DNA of 64,000 nt, from the NCBI RefSeq assembly GCF_029873215.1, contig NZ_CP123620.1, positions 248,001 through 312,000 of the forward strand, written 5' to 3'. The position numbers were made by a program, and so were the translations under genes. The notes beneath the pieces were generated by a model, which was not told the DNA's origin, ran no database searches, and saw nothing but the letters and a program-made list of their open reading frames with translations. Below are positions 51,774-59,838 of the stretch, in pieces. Position 1 is the stretch's first letter, and each line of letters begins with the position of its first letter. Origin of the DNA: Nocardioides sp. BP30 (GTDB lineage: Bacteria > Actinomycetota > Actinomycetes > Propionibacteriales > Nocardioidaceae).

Positions 51774-52703
51774 ATGCACGACCTCTTCACGCTGACCCGC
51801 CCGCAGGGCGCCAACCAGGCCCTGGTCGACCATGAGGTGGAGCCCGAGGGCTGGAGTCTCCGTTTCGCCGACGAACCGGTGCTGGTCGACGGGTTCCGTG
51901 CGATGGTTCGGCACGAGGTCTACGACGTCGCCGAGCTGGCCGTCACTACCTACCTGACGGCGAAGGAGCACGGTGCCCGGTTCACCGCGCTGCCGATCTT
52001 CATCGTGCGGGACTTCCACCACGCCAAGACCCAGGTGCTGGCGGCCGGGCCGATCAGGGCCGCCGCCGATCTCGCGGGCAAGCGGGTGGGCGTCAACCGC
52101 GGCTACACCGTGACAGCCGGCGTCTGGGCGCGGGCGGCCCTCGCCGACGCCGGCCTGGACCTCTCCTCGGTGACGTGGGTGCTCTCCGGCGACGAGCACG
52201 TCGCCGGCTACGTCCCCCCGCCGAACGTCGTCTCCGCGCCCGGGGGCCGGTCGCTCGAGGAGCTGTTGCTCGCCGGCGAACTGGACGCGGTGGTCAACGC
52301 CGACATCCGACACCCCGAGGTCGTGCCGCTGCTTGCCGAGGGCGCCGCCTGGGACTCCCTGCGCACGACCGGCTTCATCCCCATCAACCACCTGATCGTG
52401 ATCCGCGACGAGCTGATCGAGGCGCACCCCGGCCTGGCCACGGCCGTCTTCCGCGCCTTCGCCGAGGCCAAGGTGCCCTACCTCGAGCGGCTTCGTCGCG
52501 GCGAGGGCGACGCCGGGCAGGACCGCCTGCTGCGCCGGGCGATGGAGATCACCGGCGGCGCCGACCCGCTGCCGTACGGCGTGGAGGCCAACCGGGCGGT
52601 GCTCGCGAAGCTGATGGAGAACGCCGTCGCCCAGGGCATCCTGACCGGGCCTGCGAACCTGCAGGACGTGTTCGCCGCCGAGACCCTCGACCTCGTCGGC
52701 TGA
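51774..52703 (+). CDS. 4,5-dihydroxyphthalate decarboxylase-like protein 2
   Basis: 309 residues from ATG 51774 (GAGGAG upstream). No signal peptide. It resembles the protein at 47787-48788 in fold order: FRAMVRHEVYDVAELAVTTYL, AADLAGKRVGVNRGYTVTAGVWARAALAD and FIPINHLIVIRDELIEAHPG, but many positions differ. It could be a decarboxylase for a related ring-acid or a cytoplasmic ligand carrier. It is followed by an overlapping sugar-isomerase-like gene. Confidence 0.8.
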   Translation: MHDLFTLTRPQGANQALVDHEVEPEGWSLRFADEPVLVDGFRAMVRHEVYDVAELAVTTYLTAKEHGARFTALPIFIVRDFHHAKTQVLAAGPIRAAADLAGKRVGVNRGYTVTAGVWARAALADAGLDLSSVTWVLSGDEHVAGYVPPPNVVSAPGGRSLEELLLAGELDAVVNADIRHPEVVPLLAEGAAWDSLRTTGFIPINHLIVIRDELIEAHPGLATAVFRAFAEAKVPYLERLRRGEGDAGQDRLLRRAMEITGGADPLPYGVEANRAVLAKLMENAVAQGILTGPANLQDVFAAETLDLVG

Positions 52704-53167
52704 TGCGGATCGCGCTCGCCGCGGACCATCACGGGGTCGCGCTGAAGTCGCGGCTGTTCGACCGGCTGGCCGCTGCGGGCCACGCTGTCACCGATGCCGG
52801 CACGGACGACCCCGACGTGATCGTGGACTACCCCCCGCTGTGCGCGGCAGTGTCGCGGCTGGTCGCGCGCGGGGAGGCCGACCTGGCCATCGTGATCGGT
52901 GGCAGCGGGCAGGGCGAGGTCATCGCGTGCAACAAGATCCGGGGCGTGCGGGCCGGGCTGGCCTACAGCCGGTTCAGCGTGCAGATCTCGCGAGGCAACA
53001 ACGACGCCAACGTGATGGTGCTGGGCACCAAGGTGCTCGCCGAGGCGGAGGCGCTCGAGTTGGTGGAGCTCTGGCTCGCGACACCGTTCAAGGGTGCCGA
53101 GCATCGGCGCCGCGTGGAGCAGATCAGCGCGCTGGAAGCAGACTCGCCACACCCAGCGGGGGGATGA
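52703..53167 (+). CDS. RpiB/LacAB family sugar-phosphate isomerase-like protein
   Basis: 154 residues. The ATG shares a base with the preceding stop (TGATG). Family motifs: MRIALAADHHGVALKSRL, DYPPLCAAVSRLVARGEADLAIVIGGSGQGEVIACNKIRGVRAGL and NNDANVMVLGTKV. The conserved cysteine of RpiB is replaced by Ser (GGSGQG), as in other members such as erythronate/threonate-type isomerases. In this setting it may isomerise a hydroxy-acid. Its end overlaps the convergent phosphatase gene by 44 bases. Confidence 0.88.
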   Translation: MRIALAADHHGVALKSRLFDRLAAAGHAVTDAGTDDPDVIVDYPPLCAAVSRLVARGEADLAIVIGGSGQGEVIACNKIRGVRAGLAYSRFSVQISRGNNDANVMVLGTKVLAEAEALELVELWLATPFKGAEHRRRVEQISALEADSPHPAGG

Positions 53168-53789
53168 TCGGCGTCGCCGTCGGGACCTGCGCCAGGGCCG
53201 TCTCGGCCAACGGCCGGCCGGTCGCCAGATGCAGCAGGACGCGCAGCGCGTTGCCGTGCGAGACGACCAGCACCCGGCCGCCATCGGCGAGCAGGGGACG
53301 CAGGACGGCCTCCCAGTAGGGCCGCATCCGGGCGGCGACATCGGCCAGGCTCTCGCTCCTGGTCAGACGCGCCTCGGAGGCGCCGTACCGAGCGTCGGCC
53401 AGCTGCCTCGCGAGCGCGTCCTGGTCGGCCGGCGGCGGGCGTACGTCGACGGCGCGGCGCCAGCGCTCGACGTCCTCCGCGCCGTACCGGCTGCGCGCCA
53501 GGTCCTTGTGCAGACCCTGGAGCGCGCCGTAGTGGCGCTCGTTCAACCGCCAGTCGCGCCGCAGCGGTGTCGTCCAGCCCGCCGCATCGGCGAGGAGGTG
53601 CGCGGTGTTGATCGCCCGGCCGAGCACCGAGGTGTGGATCTCGGTCGGCCGCAGGGCGGCCAGGGCGTGCCCGGCGGCGCACGCCTGGCCGATGCCGCGC
53701 GGGGTGAGGGGGACGTCGAGCCAGCCCGCGAAGAGCTCTCCGGCGTTCGCGGTGCTCTCGCCGTGCCGCAGCAGCACGAGGGGGCCCAT
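53124..53789 (-). CDS. histidine phosphatase / phosphoglycerate mutase-like protein
   Basis: 221 residues from ATG 53789, overlapping the stop of the hydrolase gene (ATGA). Active-site motif LVLLRHGESTANAGELFAGW (His 9), NERHYGALQGLHK, and VLVVSHGNALRVLLH near the end. It resembles 2,3-bisphosphoglycerate-dependent mutase GpmA. It is the last gene of the ferredoxin-Rieske operon, an odd place for a glycolytic enzyme, so the substrate may differ. Confidence 0.9.
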   Translation of the reverse strand: MGPLVLLRHGESTANAGELFAGWLDVPLTPRGIGQACAAGHALAALRPTEIHTSVLGRAINTAHLLADAAGWTTPLRRDWRLNERHYGALQGLHKDLARSRYGAEDVERWRRAVDVRPPPADQDALARQLADARYGASEARLTRSESLADVAARMRPYWEAVLRPLLADGGRVLVVSHGNALRVLLHLATGRPLAETALAQVPTATPIIPPLGVASLLPAR

Positions 53790-54637
53790 CAGTGCTCCCC
53801 CAGGAAGGTCAGGATCCGGCGCGGAGCGGTGAGAGCGGTCTGCTCGGCGACCGGCACGTCCCAGTACTCGTGCACGGGCAGGCACTCCTGGAGGTAGCGC
53901 GCGGCGGACGGCGCGTGGGAGGAGTCCTGGCCCGGCACGACCAGCGCGGGGACGTCGAGCGTCATGAGGTCCTCGGCCTCCACTCCCGGGACGGTGTCGC
54001 GGTCGAACAGCCCCCGCACGGTGCCTGTCACGACCAGCTCATAGCGTGCCGGATCCCCGGCGGCGTACGACGCGGCGAACGCCGCGTCCGTGCGCAACGG
54101 AGCGGCCCACGGACCGACCCGTGGGTCCTGGGAGAACCCGGCCTCGGTGGAACGGGCCAGGTCGACGACGGCTGGGAGGCCGTGCTCGGCGACGAACGCG
54201 AGGTGCTGGACGAAGCGGCGGTGCTGCGCCATCCGGTAGCGCGGGCCGCCGGCCGGGGAGAAGAGCACCATGCTGCGCACCCGCTCAGGCGCGGCGACGG
54301 CGAGCGCCGCCGCCGTCGAGCAGCCGACGCATCCGCCCATGGTGTGCACCCGGTCGAGGCCGAGATGGTCGATGAGCCGCAGGGCCTGGTCGACGTACGC
54401 GGACCAGGTCAGCCGCTCGACCCGGCCGCCGGAGCGACCGGACTCGCGCCGGTCGAAGACCACGCAGGTGTAGGAGGAACGGAACGCGTCGACGAAGCCG
54501 AGGTCGCGGTAGCGGCCGAACGTCGTCCAGTTCTCCAGGCTCGAGTCGAAGCCGCCGGGGCTGAACATCAGCAACGGAGGACCCTCTCCCACTGTCTGGT
54601 AGCGGGTCGGGATGCCGCCGAGGTCGACGATCGGCAC
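53789..54637 (-). CDS. alpha/beta hydrolase with cysteine in the nucleophile elbow
   Basis: 282 residues. Fold markers: oxyanion region LLMFSPGGFDSSLENWTTF, FDRRESGRSGG, and the nucleophile elbow HTMGGCVGCSTAAALAV, in which the usual Ser of GxSxG is Cys (GGCVG). A candidate acid and His lie in VPALVVPGQDSSHAPS. Cysteine nucleophiles occur in dienelactone hydrolase, so it could open a lactone intermediate of ring cleavage (for instance a pyrone), which would supply the missing LigI-like step. Inference only. Confidence 0.87.
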   Translation of the reverse strand: MPIVDLGGIPTRYQTVGEGPPLLMFSPGGFDSSLENWTTFGRYRDLGFVDAFRSSYTCVVFDRRESGRSGGRVERLTWSAYVDQALRLIDHLGLDRVHTMGGCVGCSTAAALAVAAPERVRSMVLFSPAGGPRYRMAQHRRFVQHLAFVAEHGLPAVVDLARSTEAGFSQDPRVGPWAAPLRTDAAFAASYAAGDPARYELVVTGTVRGLFDRDTVPGVEAEDLMTLDVPALVVPGQDSSHAPSAARYLQECLPVHEYWDVPVAEQTALTAPRRILTFLGEH

Positions 54638-54667
54638 AACTGCTCCTTCGGGTCCTGGCGCGCGGGG

Positions 54668-55492
54668 CTACTTCTGGCCGCGGAGCCGGCGCGCGCCGCG
54701 GATGTCGGACGCACAGGCGACGAGGGCGTCGTAGGCCACCCTCGCCACGTTCGCGTAGGTGTCGGGCTCACTGTCCACGTTGGCGGCGTGGTAGCCGATG
54801 GCCGCCGTGACCATCCGGATCCGGCCGTCGAGCCACGGGCCGCCGCCGAAGCCACCGAGCACCGGGATGGCGACGGCGTCCACGACCGCGGGGCCGACGA
54901 CCGGACCCGAGTTCGTGAGGTTGAGCGCGACAGCGCCGGCGGACTCCAGCCGCTTGGCCTCGGCGACCAGCTCCTCGAGCATCCCGTCGGGCACCCGGGC
55001 GGTGCTCGCAGCGGAGTACTCCACGCCGTACTTCAGCGAGGTCTGCGGCGTGATCCCGAACTGCGCGAAGACCGGGATCCCCGCGCGGGTGATCGCCTCG
55101 ACGGCCTCGGGGAAGTCCGACGCGCCGTCCAGCTTCACCAGGTCCACGCCGGCCTCCTTGGCCAGGCGCACCGCAGCCCGCACCGCGGTCTCGACACCCT
55201 CCTGCAGCGGGCCGAACGGGAAGTCGACGCTGAGGAGTGCTCGCCGCACGCCGCGCCGCACCGCCTTGGCGACCACCAGGATCTCTCCCATGGTGATCTC
55301 GAGCGGGTGCGGCTGACCCCACAGGTTGACCCCGACCGTGTCGCCGACGGAGACGATCTCGGCGCCGGCACGGTCGGCCAGCTGAGCCATCTGGTAGTCC
55401 CAGGCGACGAAGCAGACGCTCTTCTCACCGGCGGCCTTCATCGCCCGCAGCGCGGGGATCGTGACCTTGTCGGCGCGCGGCGCCGTACTCAT
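54668..55492 (-). CDS. PanB-like 3-methyl-2-oxobutanoate hydroxymethyltransferase family protein
   Basis: 274 residues. Recognisable PanB (ketopantoate hydroxymethyltransferase) motifs: IPALRAMKAAGEKSVCFVAWDYQMAQLADRAG opening, then VSVGDTVGVNLWGQPHPLEITMGEI and VDFPFGPLQEG. No pantothenate gene is nearby and the gene overlaps the following unknown gene by four bases (ATGA) within the Rieske operon, so it may carry out an aldol reaction on a pathway keto-acid rather than make pantothenate. Confidence 0.84.
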   Translation of the reverse strand: MSTAPRADKVTIPALRAMKAAGEKSVCFVAWDYQMAQLADRAGAEIVSVGDTVGVNLWGQPHPLEITMGEILVVAKAVRRGVRRALLSVDFPFGPLQEGVETAVRAAVRLAKEAGVDLVKLDGASDFPEAVEAITRAGIPVFAQFGITPQTSLKYGVEYSAASTARVPDGMLEELVAEAKRLESAGAVALNLTNSGPVVGPAVVDAVAIPVLGGFGGGPWLDGRIRMVTAAIGYHAANVDSEPDTYANVARVAYDALVACASDIRGARRLRGQK

Positions 55493-55971
55493 GCGCGGGT
55501 TGCCCGGAGCAGCTCGAACAGGTCGTCGTGCTCGGCCGGGACGAGCAGGATGCGTGCGTAGGGGCGGATCGCCATCAGGGTGTCGCCGGCGAGGCTGCCC
55601 TCGTCGGTCATCAGCAGTCCGGCCGTCATGGTGGACCGCTCACGGCAGACGGCCCCGACCGCTGCCACCGCCCGCGCGTTGATCGCGTTGGTAGCCACCA
55701 TGATCACCGAGTCGGAGTGTTCCAGCTCGGCGGCCATCGGCCGCGCCTCGCCGCTCAGGGTGATCAGCTCGGCCCCGGACACGGAGGCGGTGTAGAAGTG
55801 CGCCTGCCCCCACGGCCCGTCGGAGACGGCACGGACGACTTCGGCGGCGGCCGGGTCGAAGGCGATGACGCGGGTCGAGCGGGCGTGGGCCAGTGGGTAG
55901 TCGAGCCGGTACGCCGCCTCCTTCGAGGTGGCCGCCCGGGCACAGCTGCTGACCAGGATCGGGGTGGCCAT
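55489..55971 (-). CDS. hypothetical protein in Rieske operon
   Basis: 160 residues, soluble, no signal. I do not recognise a family. It looks like one alpha/beta domain: PILVSSCARAATSKEAAYRL, a long VIMVATNAINARAVAAVGAVCRE helix-strand and an end ILLVPAEHDDLFELLRATRA. Between Rieske (3 bases) and PanB-like (4-base overlap) genes, so tightly co-expressed with them; it may be a subunit or partner of the PanB-like protein. Confidence 0.65.
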   Translation of the reverse strand: MATPILVSSCARAATSKEAAYRLDYPLAHARSTRVIAFDPAAAEVVRAVSDGPWGQAHFYTASVSGAELITLSGEARPMAAELEHSDSVIMVATNAINARAVAAVGAVCRERSTMTAGLLMTDEGSLAGDTLMAIRPYARILLVPAEHDDLFELLRATRA

Positions 55972-55974
55972 GGC

Positions 55975-57276
55975 TCAGACCGTCGTCTGCGGGACGCCCG
56001 GGCGAGCCTGGAAGGCCTCGCCGATCCCCTCGACGAACGGCTGGTCGGCGGGCAGCACGATCGCCACCGAGCGGATCGCCTGGTGCTCGGGCACGTTGCC
56101 GACCGGCTCGGTGCCGTGGTCGCGCAGCGCCTCCACGGCCCGGCGCAGCTTCTGCCGGGCCTTGATGATGCCGGCGTCCGTCGCCACCAGGCGCTCCTTG
56201 GTCCGGTCCACGATCGGGCCCATGCTCTCCTGGAGCGAGGAGTCCTGGATCGCGATGCCCTTGACGCCGGAGAAGAGCTCGCCGGTCCGCTGCTTGTCCC
56301 GGTCGATCAGGTAGTCGTTCTCCTTGTTCGCCACCGGCCGGTAGGTGCCGGGGATGTTCTCGCTGTGGACGCCGGCACCTGCCCTCATCGCGTCGACCTC
56401 CTTGACGGAGAGCTCCCGAGCCGGGTGGTAGTCGAAGCTCCACGCCCAGCAGTTCTCGTCGTCGATCGGCACCCAGAAGTGGCCGTGCATCGGATGGTCG
56501 CCGCGCGGTGGGACCATGGTGAAGTTCGGCAGCACCCAGGGGGTCACGCGCCAGTAGTACTGGCCGTCCTCGGCGTTGCGGCGGGCACCGATCAGGAGGC
56601 CGCCGTCGTTCTCGACGACCTCGAAGAACGGCTTGAGGTCGTTCTTGTTGTAGTGGTTGCCCCTGGAGCCGGCGAAGAGGGGGTCGGCCTCCAGGCCCTT
56701 GCCCGACGGTCCACCGCCGTGCAGCCACGTGACGTGGCTGGAGTCGATGCCGCCTTCGAGCGCCTGGAGCCAGTTGCACTCCTGGAACCGCTTGGAGGTG
56801 AACGTCTGCTTCTCCGGGACGGTGGCGAACTCCCACGACGGGAGCGGCGGCTGCGCTGCGGGATCTCCGAGGTAGGCCCACAGGATGTCGCCGACCTTGA
56901 CCAGCGGGTAGGAGCGGAGCTTGACGTTCTTGCAGAAGTCGGAGTTGTCCAGCTCGCTGGGAACGTCGACGGCCTGGCCCGCGGCGTTGTACTTCCAGCC
57001 GTGGTACGGGCAGCGGATGCCGCCCTCCTCGACCCGGCCGAAGAACATCGAGACTCCCCGGTGGGCGCAGAACTCGTCCATCAGGCCGTACTCACCCTCG
57101 GGGGTGCGGACCGCGATGAGTCGCTCCGAGAGGATCTTCACCCGGACGGGCGGGCAGCCGTCCTCCGGCAGCTCCTCGGTGTGCAGCACCGGCTGCCAGT
57201 AGCGGCGGAACAGGTCGCCCATCGGGGTACCCGGACCGGTCTGGGTGAGCAGGTCGTTGATGTCAGGACGCAGCAT
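55975..57276 (-). CDS. Rieske non-heme iron oxygenase, alpha subunit
   Basis: 433 residues from ATG 57276. The Rieske cluster ligands are Cys 70, His 72, Cys 89 and His 92 (FCAHRGVS and CPYHGWKYNAAG). The catalytic iron region is EGGIDSSHVTWLHGG, the EGxxDSxHxxxLH pattern of the phthalate 4,5-dioxygenase/O-demethylase group, which works without a beta subunit. Its electrons should come from the ferredoxin next door. It probably performs the first attack on the aromatic substrate: dihydroxylation or O-demethylation. Confidence 0.92.
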   Translation of the reverse strand: MLRPDINDLLTQTGPGTPMGDLFRRYWQPVLHTEELPEDGCPPVRVKILSERLIAVRTPEGEYGLMDEFCAHRGVSMFFGRVEEGGIRCPYHGWKYNAAGQAVDVPSELDNSDFCKNVKLRSYPLVKVGDILWAYLGDPAAQPPLPSWEFATVPEKQTFTSKRFQECNWLQALEGGIDSSHVTWLHGGGPSGKGLEADPLFAGSRGNHYNKNDLKPFFEVVENDGGLLIGARRNAEDGQYYWRVTPWVLPNFTMVPPRGDHPMHGHFWVPIDDENCWAWSFDYHPARELSVKEVDAMRAGAGVHSENIPGTYRPVANKENDYLIDRDKQRTGELFSGVKGIAIQDSSLQESMGPIVDRTKERLVATDAGIIKARQKLRRAVEALRDHGTEPVGNVPEHQAIRSVAIVLPADQPFVEGIGEAFQARPGVPQTTV

Positions 57277-57301
57277 GGCGTGTGCCTCTCTTCGCGGGTT
57301 C

Positions 57302-57628
57302 TCAGTGCCACGCTTCGGCGCGCGGCTCGACGACGAGGCCGTCCAGCTCGTCGGTGACGGTGATCTGGCAGCCGAGCCGGCTCGCCTCGGTGAAGTCGGT
57401 GACGCCGAGATCGAGGAGGTCCGCCTCCATCTCGCCGGGACCGCCGACGCGGTCGCGGAAGTCCTCGCGGACCCAGACGTGGCAGGTGGCGCACGAGAGC
57501 TGGCCGCCACACTCGCCCACGATGCCGGGAACCCCGGAACGGACGGCGGCGGCCATCACGTTCTCGCCCGCGGCGGCATCGACGACACGCTCCTCGCCGT
57601 CGGCGCTGACATAGACGACCTTGGGCAC
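57302..57628 (-). CDS. adrenodoxin-type [2Fe-2S] ferredoxin
   Basis: 108 residues from GTG 57628 (AAGGAG 6 bases upstream). The cluster ligands are Cys 40, Cys 46, Cys 49 and Cys 87 (GECGGQLSCATCHVW and RLGCQITV), the putidaredoxin/adrenodoxin spacing. It passes electrons from the FAD reductase at 44813 to the Rieske oxygenase. First gene of the six-gene operon ending at 53124. Confidence 0.94.
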   Translation of the reverse strand: MPKVVYVSADGEERVVDAAAGENVMAAAVRSGVPGIVGECGGQLSCATCHVWVREDFRDRVGGPGEMEADLLDLGVTDFTEASRLGCQITVTDELDGLVVEPRAEAWH

Positions 57629-57645
57629 TGCGATCTCCTTCCGTA

Positions 57646-57658
57646 ATGGCCTAACCAT
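57646..57658. promoter_or_regulatory. GntR-type operator 9 before ferredoxin-Rieske operon
   Basis: ATGGCCTAACCAT, 17 bp upstream of the ferredoxin GTG. On the minus strand it lies just after a plausible TTGACG (57685-57680), 17 bp, GACAAT promoter, covering the transcription start. Confidence 0.7.
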
Positions 57659-57799
57659 TGTCCCAATTTGTGTGACGTGCGTCAACCGCCCCGGCCGGGT
57701 CGGGGCGAACGTTGTCCACAACCCCGGGCCCGCAAGGCTCGATCGGGGGTGCCGTCTCGCCGCGATCGCGAGCAACGGCGATGGGCTAATGTGCCGCGC

Positions 57800-58243
57800 A
57801 TGTCATCCTCGGAAGCCCTCGTCATGGACGCCGGCCTCGCCCGCACACTGCCGCTGGCCGTGATGCGTCTGCGTCGCCGGCTGCTGAACGAGCGGCACCC
57901 CGACAACGACCTGTCATTGGGCGCGATGGCGGTCGCAGCGGCACTGGAGCATCACGGGGACATGGCGCTGGGCGCGCTGGCCCAGCGCGAGCGGGTGCGC
58001 CCGCCGAGCATGACCCGTACCGTCAACTGTCTCGAGGAGGGCGGGTACGTCGTGCGCCGGCCCGGGGAGACCGATCGGCGCCAGGTGATCGTGTCACTCA
58101 CCGACAAGGGGCGTGAGACGCTCCGGGTCGACCGCGCCCGCCGTACCGAGTGGCTGGCCCAGCGACTCGGTCAGCTCGACGAGGCCGACCGTGCGATCCT
58201 GTCGGACGCGATCCCTCTCCTCGAGATGCTCGCCCGCGCGTGA
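57800..58243 (+). CDS. MarR family transcriptional regulator
   Basis: 147 residues from ATG 57800. Winged-helix motifs: GALAQRERVRPPSMTRTVNCLEEGGYV and RRPGETDRRQVIVSLTDKG. It is divergent from the ferredoxin operon with 171 bp between the starts; it may add a second layer of control (aromatic acids are common MarR ligands), but I see no clear palindrome for it. Confidence 0.92.
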   Translation: MSSSEALVMDAGLARTLPLAVMRLRRRLLNERHPDNDLSLGAMAVAAALEHHGDMALGALAQRERVRPPSMTRTVNCLEEGGYVVRRPGETDRRQVIVSLTDKGRETLRVDRARRTEWLAQRLGQLDEADRAILSDAIPLLEMLARA

Positions 58244-58270
58244 GCGGGCACCACGCCTACGGTGGCAGGC

Positions 58271-58924
58271 TCACTCCAGGGTGGACCGCCGGCGGAGCGG
58301 CGGAGCGCCCACGCTGAGCAGGGGGCGCAATCGCGTGTTCCCGAGTGCCTCGATGAGCCTGGTCAACGGTCGGCTCGCCAACCGCCAGCCGACGAGCATC
58401 ACGACGCAGCTGAGGATGATCGCGCCGATGACGTCGTGGGGGTAGTGCTGGCCCAGGTAGATCCTCGAGAAGCCCTCCAGAGCGGCGAGTGCGACGGCCA
58501 CGAGGCCGATGGTGCGGTTCACGATCCAGAGGCCGACGGCGAGCGCCACCGCGACCGTCATGTGGTCGGAGGGGAACGAGTAGTCGGTGGGGCCGGGACA
58601 GGCCTGCACGCTGTGCACCATGAGCGCTTGGCACGGCCGGGTCTCCTGGAAGACCTGCTTGAGGAGCAGGCCACCGGCGACGCAGAGGACGGCGCCGATC
58701 CCGACCCACGCCACCGCGGCGAGGTCCCGGGGGTTCGAGCGCGAGCGGGCGTACCACCATGCGACAGCCGTCATCACCACCAGGAGCACGATGCTGGCGG
58801 TGGTGTAGACCTCGATCGGCCGGTGCAGCCATCCGGTGCGGTCGGCGAACGACGTGATCGTCCGGTACCAGCCGTCGTCGGCAGTCGTGACGGTCCTGGT
58901 GTGCTGGACGGTGGCCAGTGCCAT
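58271..58924 (-). CDS. PAP2 family phosphatase
   Basis: 217 residues from ATG 58924 (a TTG two codons earlier is possible). Five to six hydrophobic segments and the three lipid-phosphatase motifs: KQVFQETRP, PSDHMTVA and GFSRIYLGQHYPHDVIGA. It should remove phosphate from a lipid such as undecaprenyl diphosphate or phosphatidic acid at the outer face of the membrane. Confidence 0.92.
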   Translation of the reverse strand: MALATVQHTRTVTTADDGWYRTITSFADRTGWLHRPIEVYTTASIVLLVVMTAVAWWYARSRSNPRDLAAVAWVGIGAVLCVAGGLLLKQVFQETRPCQALMVHSVQACPGPTDYSFPSDHMTVAVALAVGLWIVNRTIGLVAVALAALEGFSRIYLGQHYPHDVIGAIILSCVVMLVGWRLASRPLTRLIEALGNTRLRPLLSVGAPPLRRRSTLE

Positions 58925-58993
58925 CGGCAAGTGAGTCCCTCTCGGTGTGGTTCCGCGGGCGGGTGGTGCGCCGGCGGGTGGTCGGGCCGGCGG

Positions 58994-59695
58994 TCAGGCC
59001 GGCTTCGCGAAGTCCGGCAGTCGGACTTCCTTCTCAGGTCGGGGGGCGCCGGAGAAGCTGGCGCCGTCTGCCGCCACCGACATCGCGAGCGTGTAGCCCT
59101 GAGCCTGTATCGCCGCCCGGCACTGGGCCTTGGCTGACTGCTCGTTCGTCGCGCCGACGGGACGTGCGTAGACGGCGTTGGCCGGCACGTTCTCCTGGTC
59201 GAACCGCGCCTCGATGCGCAGAAGGCTGTCGCCGTACCGCCGCCCGGTCACGTAGAAGATCGAGTAGCCGAGGTCGTGCGCCGCCCTCACGAAGCGGACC
59301 GAGCGTGGAACGAGGGCACCGATCCCTCCGAAGTGGGTCTGGACCATGACGTCGTCGATGCCCATCACGACCGCCAGACGCTCTCCAGGGCCGCGGTGGG
59401 CCATCCGGTGCCTGAGCCACGCTTCCGCGCCGTGCCCACCGGTGGAGCTGTAGGCGTGGTCGACGGCGCGCAACCAGGCCCGCTCGTCCTGAGGCGCTGG
59501 CGGCATCCTGTCATCGGCGATGCGAGCACTGGACTGCTCGGGGGACCCGGTCAAGGGACGAGCGAGGTCGAGGTCTGCGGGGCCGTCCACCGCGCAGGCG
59601 GTGAGGAGGGCGCAGGCCATCAGGGCGAGCGCCGCATGGAGTCGGCGTCCCGGCCGGAGGCGCGGCGTCCGCCCGGGCGGCGTCATCGGGACCAT
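58994..59695 (-). CDS. acid-phosphatase-like lipoprotein lacking the HAD nucleophile
   Basis: 233 residues from ATG 59695 (GGAGG 5 bases upstream). A lipobox LLTAC near residue 34 predicts a membrane-anchored extracytoplasmic protein. The body follows the class B/C acid phosphatase (HAD) layout with RLAVVMGIDDVMVQT, FYVTGRR and SAKAQCR. The motif normally DIDET is GIDDV here: the nucleophilic first Asp is Gly. It is therefore probably not an active phosphatase, although the rest of the fold is intact. Confidence 0.8.
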   Translation of the reverse strand: MVPMTPPGRTPRLRPGRRLHAALALMACALLTACAVDGPADLDLARPLTGSPEQSSARIADDRMPPAPQDERAWLRAVDHAYSSTGGHGAEAWLRHRMAHRGPGERLAVVMGIDDVMVQTHFGGIGALVPRSVRFVRAAHDLGYSIFYVTGRRYGDSLLRIEARFDQENVPANAVYARPVGATNEQSAKAQCRAAIQAQGYTLAMSVAADGASFSGAPRPEKEVRLPDFAKPA

Positions 59696-59838
59696 GCAGA
59701 CCTCCGGCTCATCCGACGATCCGGCCGGCGGGGTCATGGTTGGTCACCGCACCAGTGAAGGGGCACCGCCATGCCACTGACCTGACCGCCGGCGCGCGGC
59801 CAGGCTAATGGCACCCACCGCGCCGGATCGTTGGCGCC

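Noticed and set aside
29784..57658. Island considered as a recently acquired mobile element
   Set aside because: No integrase, transposase, tRNA or flanking direct repeat is seen, and the GC content by eye is like that of the rest of the window.
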